Shown here: in pieces, positions 58,829 through 64,000 of the stretch
Numbering within the stretch: the first letter of the stretch is position 1
How the letters are laid out: each line of letters begins with the position of its first letter
The notes under the pieces: generated by a model
What the model saw: the letters and a program-made list of their open reading frames with translations, nothing else
Told to the model about the DNA's origin: nothing
Databases searched by the model: none
Source: Bos javanicus
Taxonomy: Eukaryota; Chordata; Mammalia; Artiodactyla; Bovidae
Length of the DNA stretch: 64,000 nt
Direction of reading: 5' to 3'
Assembly (NCBI RefSeq): GCF_032452875.1
Contig: NC_083881.1
Location: forward strand, 60,829,689 to 60,893,688
Position numbers and translations under genes: made by a program

Positions 58829-59180
58829 CATGCATTAGACAGAGGATGCTCTCAGCTCCTAGAGACTCCCCCACAGATCCCTGCCATGTGATCCTCTCAC
58901 AGCCCTTTCACAACACGGTACCTTACTTTTTAAAGCAAGCAGAAGAATCTCTGACTTCAGTCTAAGACAGAGTTTCACACAATGTAATGTAACACAGAAG
59001 TGACTATCTCATCATTCTTGTCATACTCTACCAGATAGAAACAAGTCACAAGTTCCATACATACCCAAAGGAAGGGTAAAACTCACGACAGCTCAACTTA
59101 GAATTCTATCTATTCGATATGGTCAGTCAACATGCAGTGGGCTTATTGTTATTTTTAAATTATTTAATAAAGGTATATTC

Positions 59181-59434
59181 TCGGAGAAGGCAACAGCACC
59201 CCACTCCAGTACTCGCCTGGAAAATCCCATGACAGAGGAGGCTGGTGGGCTGCAGTCCATGGGATCGCCAGGAGTCAGACATGACTGAGCGACTTCACTT
59301 TTCACTTTCACGAAATGGAGAAGGAAATGGCAACCCACTCCAGTGTTCTTGCCTGGAGAATCCCAGGGATGGCTGCCATCTATGGGGTCGCACGGAGTCG
59401 GACACAACTGAAGCAACTTAGCAGCAGCAGCAGC
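59181..59434 (+). mobile_element. BovA2 dimeric SINE
   Basis: Two BovA monomers with the TTCACTTTTCACTTTCACG linker and an (AGC)n tail. Perfect 12-bp TSD AAAGGTATATTC at 59169-59180 and 59435-59446. Confidence 0.97.
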
Positions 59435-59446
59435 AAAGGTATATTC

Positions 59447-61739
59447 GAATTTTTTGCTTTTATTTCCAATATGACAAATATCAATAAATATAATCCATAT
59501 AAACAAGCTCTCTGAGGTCCTCAACCATGTTTAAGATTATAACGAGATCTCAATATCAAAATGTTTGAGAACCATTGCTTTAATCTAAGTTGCCTCTTGT
59601 ATTTGCTGCCTCTTATATTCAACACACAGATAAGAAAACTTACTCTCTGCAAGCAGTGTTTTAATTTTAAAACAAACAGGCAGTACCTATGATCCCAATA
59701 TAAAATGAAATATTTGAGTAAATTTTTGAGTAAATAATTGAGTAAATGATTCAAGATATTTAGCTTTCCATATCATTTAGCTTGAAAATTTGAACAATAA
59801 TCATTTATTTTTACAAATGTTTAAATATTCCCCATCCAATCTCATACTTTGACATTTCAGGGAACTGTAGGAGCAACCTTCATGAGTAGATAAAAATAGG
59901 GGGTCCTATGTATAACTGGAACAGGGACCATTTGTCTATAGTAAAATGCAGGATGGTAAACAATATGAGCACATATATTTCAATGTAAATGAGTATAAAA
60001 AAATTCAAAGGCCCCACCATGAGGCTGACTACTATTATTCATGTTATTAAGGACTGATGAATTTAGATGCCCATATCCTTGAACAAATAAATGTATCAAA
60101 TAGGAAGATGTATCTTTATCTTCATTTAAAGCTTGGACTCCAAATCCCTATTTTTTAACTCTAGTGAGAGGCTAGACTTTATATGAGCCTTAAAAAGACT
60201 ACTCTTGCTCCTGAAGCTTCAGTACTAGATAAGACAAACCTAGTGACTGGCTCCTTATTCTCACCCTTTTCTTCTCCTTTGATCTAGCAAAGGGTACTTC
60301 CCAATTGTTTCATCTCAGGCCTGTCTTATCACATCAGCTATAAGAGATGAAAATACTGAAAAAAAATTAAAGTGGGCGCTTATTAACACCTCAAGGCACT
60401 TTCATTGATTATCACTTTACTCACTTTACTAAAAGATCTAAGAGACACTTTCACGTTTACCAATCCCACCTCAATATTGCAGTTCAATTTTGTAGCCCAT
60501 ATCTATCACATCCTTGACCAACATCAGAACAGCTTCACTTGTATGTATCAGGAGAGCCAAAGGGCAAGGGGGGATATGGTGAGCCCCTAGAAGTAAATAA
60601 GTACATGACATTAATATTGCCTTAAAAGTCAGACTAGAAGCAATATACCCCCACAGTTGACTGTGGAGACTACACATACACGTCTACTGCCAATTTATCT
60701 GTAAAAATGTTATATGAACACTTATGCTGATAATAATTAAAACTTTATTAAAATGTATTGAATTTTATATGTGTAATGCATAAGTAACCTAAGTATTCAA
60801 GATACATATTATTGTTGGAATTTTAAAAAAGTCTCAAGAATTGTCATTTTGGTTTTAACTGATTGTTTTCTCAGCAAGAGCATAAAAAAAATGCTGCTGG
60901 CTAACAAAACTACCACCAATAGCTAAGAAATAACCCCCATCTTAATGTCCTCTTAGCTTTCCTCTCCTTCTAATTTTACTACTAAAGCATTTTCCTTGAT
61001 ATTATAAAAACCAAAACAGAACTATATTTTACAAATGAATAAAAGGCACTCAAAAGAAACTTGTTAAAAAATAAATTTATCAACACTTTCAAGAAATAGT
61101 AAGTAATAAGTACAGAGTCTCAGTTAATTAAATGCCACTGATAAGGAGAATGGATATTCATTTATAATATTTGAAGTATGACTGAAGAGTAACTATTTCA
61201 GAAGTGACAAATATAGTCAAGTCATACTCTAAAGGAAGTGGATAACAACCTCCCTAGACTTGGAATAAGAAGAATGAAACAAGTACACAGTAGACTGAAA
61301 AGCAAAACTTTTATAAGGCAAAGTAATTATGATCGAATGTCACTACACAAAAATGTAAAAAGCCACCAAATCCATCCAGAGACACAGAGGAATGAACGGT
61401 GACCAAAATTATCCCAAAGATACCAGCAGATATAAAAGTGAGTTGAAATTGGAATAAAATAAAATTCTAAGGCATAGATCAGTACAGAGCATGGAAAAGG
61501 TTAAAGTGGAAAGAAGTATCGTATCAAAATGCCTTATTCTGTAGACAGAATTCTATCTTCTAAAAGGAAGACACAATGATTTTCAAATGATTAGTGAGAC
61601 ATTCCCATAATGAATACAGCTGCTATGGCTTATAAAACTATATGGTAAAAATATCCATATGCTCAAGAATAAGAAACCTGAATAGTTCTATAGCTATTGA
61701 AGATACTGCTTTCATAGGTTAAAAATCTAGCCACACAAA
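59447..61739. other. no recognised feature
   Basis: AT-rich DNA. A TGAGTAAAT/TTGAGTAAAT motif repeats three times at about 59715-59750. Otherwise nothing supported. Confidence 0.45.
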
Positions 61740-63190
61740 AGCCTCTAGCCCCTGCATCAAAGACAGATTCTACCAAACATTTAGAGAAAAAATAATGAGA
61801 GTTCTACACAAACTCTACACAAAGTTCTTTCTATACAAATTTGCAGAAGATTGAAGACAGAAAAGCACATTGTAACTCATCTTCTGAGGCCAACATTCCC
61901 CTGATTTTAAATCAATGATGTTTTAGGAAAGAACACTAAATACCAATATCCTTCATAAATAAAAAATTATCTAATAAAATATTAGTAAGTCATGTTCAGC
62001 AATAAATAAATACAGTAACACCATCGTGAGGAAGAGCAGTATACCCAGGAATGCAAGGTTGGTACATTTTAAAACAATCAATGTCATTTCATTCTACAAA
62101 CAAACCAAAAAAGAAAAATCATATTATCATCTCAATAGAGGCAGAAAAAAAGTAACTGACAAAATTCCACAGCTATTCATAATAAAAAAGAAAATTCTCA
62201 GCAAACTAATAGTAGAATAGAATTTCCTCAATTTCATAAAGGACATCTATGGAAAAACCTAAAATTAACATCATTTGATTGTGAAAGACTCAAAGGATTC
62301 ACCCCGAGACTGGAAATGAGACAAAGATGTTACTCTGACCATATCTATTTAACACTGTCGTGGAGGCACTAACCAAACACTATAAAAGATGGAAATAAAC
62401 AGCTTACAAGTTGAAAAGTAAGAAATAAAGATGTCTTTTTAACAAGTGACATAATCATCTATTTAAAAAAAAAAGTCAAAGCATGTTTATAAGAGTGTGG
62501 TACTATCACAAGATAGACAATTAGACCAATAGTTCAGAACAGGGAACTCAGAAATGGCCAAACTATAGTCAGGCACTCGCTATAAACAGAAGTACTGAAC
62601 ACCAGCGGTGTGCAAACGAACTGCTTAACAGCAGCTGCTGGTAACACCGACTCACTATCTGGGAAAAATAAACTTGAATTCATACTTTACCACATCTGCA
62701 AGTGAATTCCAGGTTGATTAAAGACATGTATGAAAAGGTAGAACTCAAGGCCAACAGTACAAACTGTAAAAGTATACTTTTAGGCTCTTGAGTGAGGTCT
62801 GACTTGTTAATCATGACTAAAAACCTCAAACTGTAAAGTAAAAAAGCAATAGACTTTACTACATCAAATAAGAATGTCTCTTCTACAAAGAGACTGTAGA
62901 CAAAAATGATAGGGAGCTATTTTTTTGTTTTTCAAATGGGCTAATGAAATAAAAAAACAGTTCAGAGTAATATGAATCCAATAGCTAGCAAGTGAAAAAA
63001 TGAAGAAATGCTTCGCTCTATGAAACTAGTAAATGCAAATAAAAACCAAAGTATCCTTTAATATCCACCAAACTGGCAAAAAGCCGAAGTCCGAATAATA
63101 TTAAGTATTAGTAATGATAGGGGAATAACAAACTTTCCAGCACTGCAGGTAGAAGTATGGACAGAGTCATCACTGACAACAGAAGCAGTG
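61740..63190 (+). mobile_element. ancient L1 ORF2 relic
   Basis: Diverged L1 RT-region sequence: AGATTCTACCAAACATTTAG, GGAATGCAAGGTTGGTACAT, ATCATCTCAATAGAGGCAGA. All frames are broken. Confidence 0.7.
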
Positions 63191-63212
63191 ACATAAAGTT
63201 ACACACACTGCA

Positions 63213-63432
63213 CGCGTGCTAAGCTGCTTCAGTCATGTTCAACTCTGTGGGACCCGACGGACTGTGGCCTGCTAGGCTCCTAGTCCATGGGATTCTTCAG
63301 GCAAAACTACTGGAGTGGGGGTTGCCATGCCATCCTCCAGGGGATCTTCCTGACCCAGGGATCAAATCTGGGTCTCTGGCATCTCCTACCTTGGCAGGCA
63401 GGTTCTTTACCCCTAGGTGCCACCTGGAAAGC
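63213..63432 (-). mobile_element. Bov-tA SINE
   Basis: Plus strand from CGTGCTAAGCTGCTTCAGTC to CCTAGGTGCCACCTGGAAAG. Flanking TTACACACAC/CTACACATAC similarity is a weak TSD. Confidence 0.9.
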
Positions 63433-63594
63433 CCCTACACATACCCTATGTCACGTTAACTCCACATTTAGTTATACAGACTACAGAGAAAGTCTTGCAT
63501 AGGTCTACAAGGAGACATGTTACAAGGATTTTCATTGGTTCACTGTTTGTAGTAATAAGGAGTTTTCACATAGCCCACATTGCCCATCACTAAC

Positions 63595-63990
63595 ATAATT
63601 TCACAAATACGGCTATTGCCGCCCTAACAAGCTACCACAAATTTAGCAGTTTAAAACATTAGTTTATCATCTTACACTTCTGTAGATCAGAAGTCTCCTA
63701 GAGGCCTCAATGGATTAAATTTCAAGGTGCTAGCTGAGTTCCTTTTTTGAGGCTCTAGAAAAAAAATCTATTTTTCACTCAACAATGTTGTTGGCAGATT
63801 TCAGTTCCTTGGGTTGTAGAAATAAGGTCACCTTTTCTCCCTGGCTGTAAACTGAAGGTGGTTCCCACCTTCTAGAGGTGGCTGAATTAACTCATGGTCC
63901 TTCTGTTCCATCTCCAAACCCAACAATGGCCAGTCAATCTGTCTTCTGCTTTGAATCTCTTTCCCTACTTCCATCATTTCTCTTTGACCT
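63595..63990 (-). repeat. MLT1-like LTR (ERVL-MaLR)
   Basis: Reverse-complement MaLR signature: CTAACAAGCTACCACAAATT, TGTTGGCAGATTTCAGTTCC, CTTGGGTTGTAG. It may run past the window end. Confidence 0.65.
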
Positions 63991-64000
63991 GGTAAGGAGA

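Larger units (their letters stand above)
58148..59090 (-). repeat. MLT1-like LTR (ERVL-MaLR), interrupted by two SINEs
   Basis: Plus strand shows reverse-complement MaLR: CACGTATTTATTATCTCACA, TGATTGTTGGCAGAGTTAAG, then AGATAGAAACAAGTCACAAG. Non-coding LTR relic. SINEs occupy 58268-58467 and 58619-58828. Confidence 0.72.

Overview
This is mammalian nuclear DNA from a ruminant, almost certainly a bovid. Its young repeats are ruminant-specific: BovB LINEs, tRNA-Glu-headed Bov-tA SINEs, dimeric BovA2 SINEs, CHR-type SINEs and ruminant L1 3' ends ('L1-BT' below is a working label). I cannot fix the species from sequence alone. The background is AT-rich and CpG-poor. There are no bacterial-type genes and no complete host gene. 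Most of the window looks intergenic or intronic.

Layout. 1-10 kb: scattered Bov-tA/BovA2 SINEs, two BovB 3' pieces and an internally deleted minus-strand BovB (2.6-4.6 kb). 10-15.3 kb: a decayed ERVL-class endogenous retrovirus (pol relic, possible LTRs) broken by SINEs, then an MLT1-like LTR. 18.7-20.4 kb: a BovB 3' half and a three-unit SINE. 20.5-27.2 kb: an ancient L1/HAL1-like relic used as a landing pad by at least six younger insertions, including a probable L1 3' transduction. 27.6-28.6 kb: a BovB with a tiny 5' inversion. 31.6-32.9 kb: a young L1 3' end next to a 125-bp tandem duplication. 34.8-38.4 kb: an almost complete BovB with a textbook 5' inversion. 40.3-41.1 kb: a SINE-BovB chimera between one pair of target-site duplications (TSDs). 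41.1-45.9 kb: repeat-poor DNA. 46-64 kb: SINEs, L2, MIR, MLT1 and old L1 relics.

Possible host coding sequence is limited to two minus-strand candidate exons: 49901-50042 (internal-exon-like) and 44975-45096 (first-coding-exon-like, with a full-consensus 5' splice site). I recognise neither protein. Their splice phases do not join directly, so they may come from different transcripts.

No new multi-gene system was found. The strongest observations concern retrotransposition: two BovB insertions with twin-primed structure, two SINE-BovB chimeras sharing the same SINE breakpoint, an L1 3' transduction, successive SINE insertions into one target, and an apparent recombination between L1 tails. 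All repeat calls are from recall of family sequences and in-window comparison; no database search was run.
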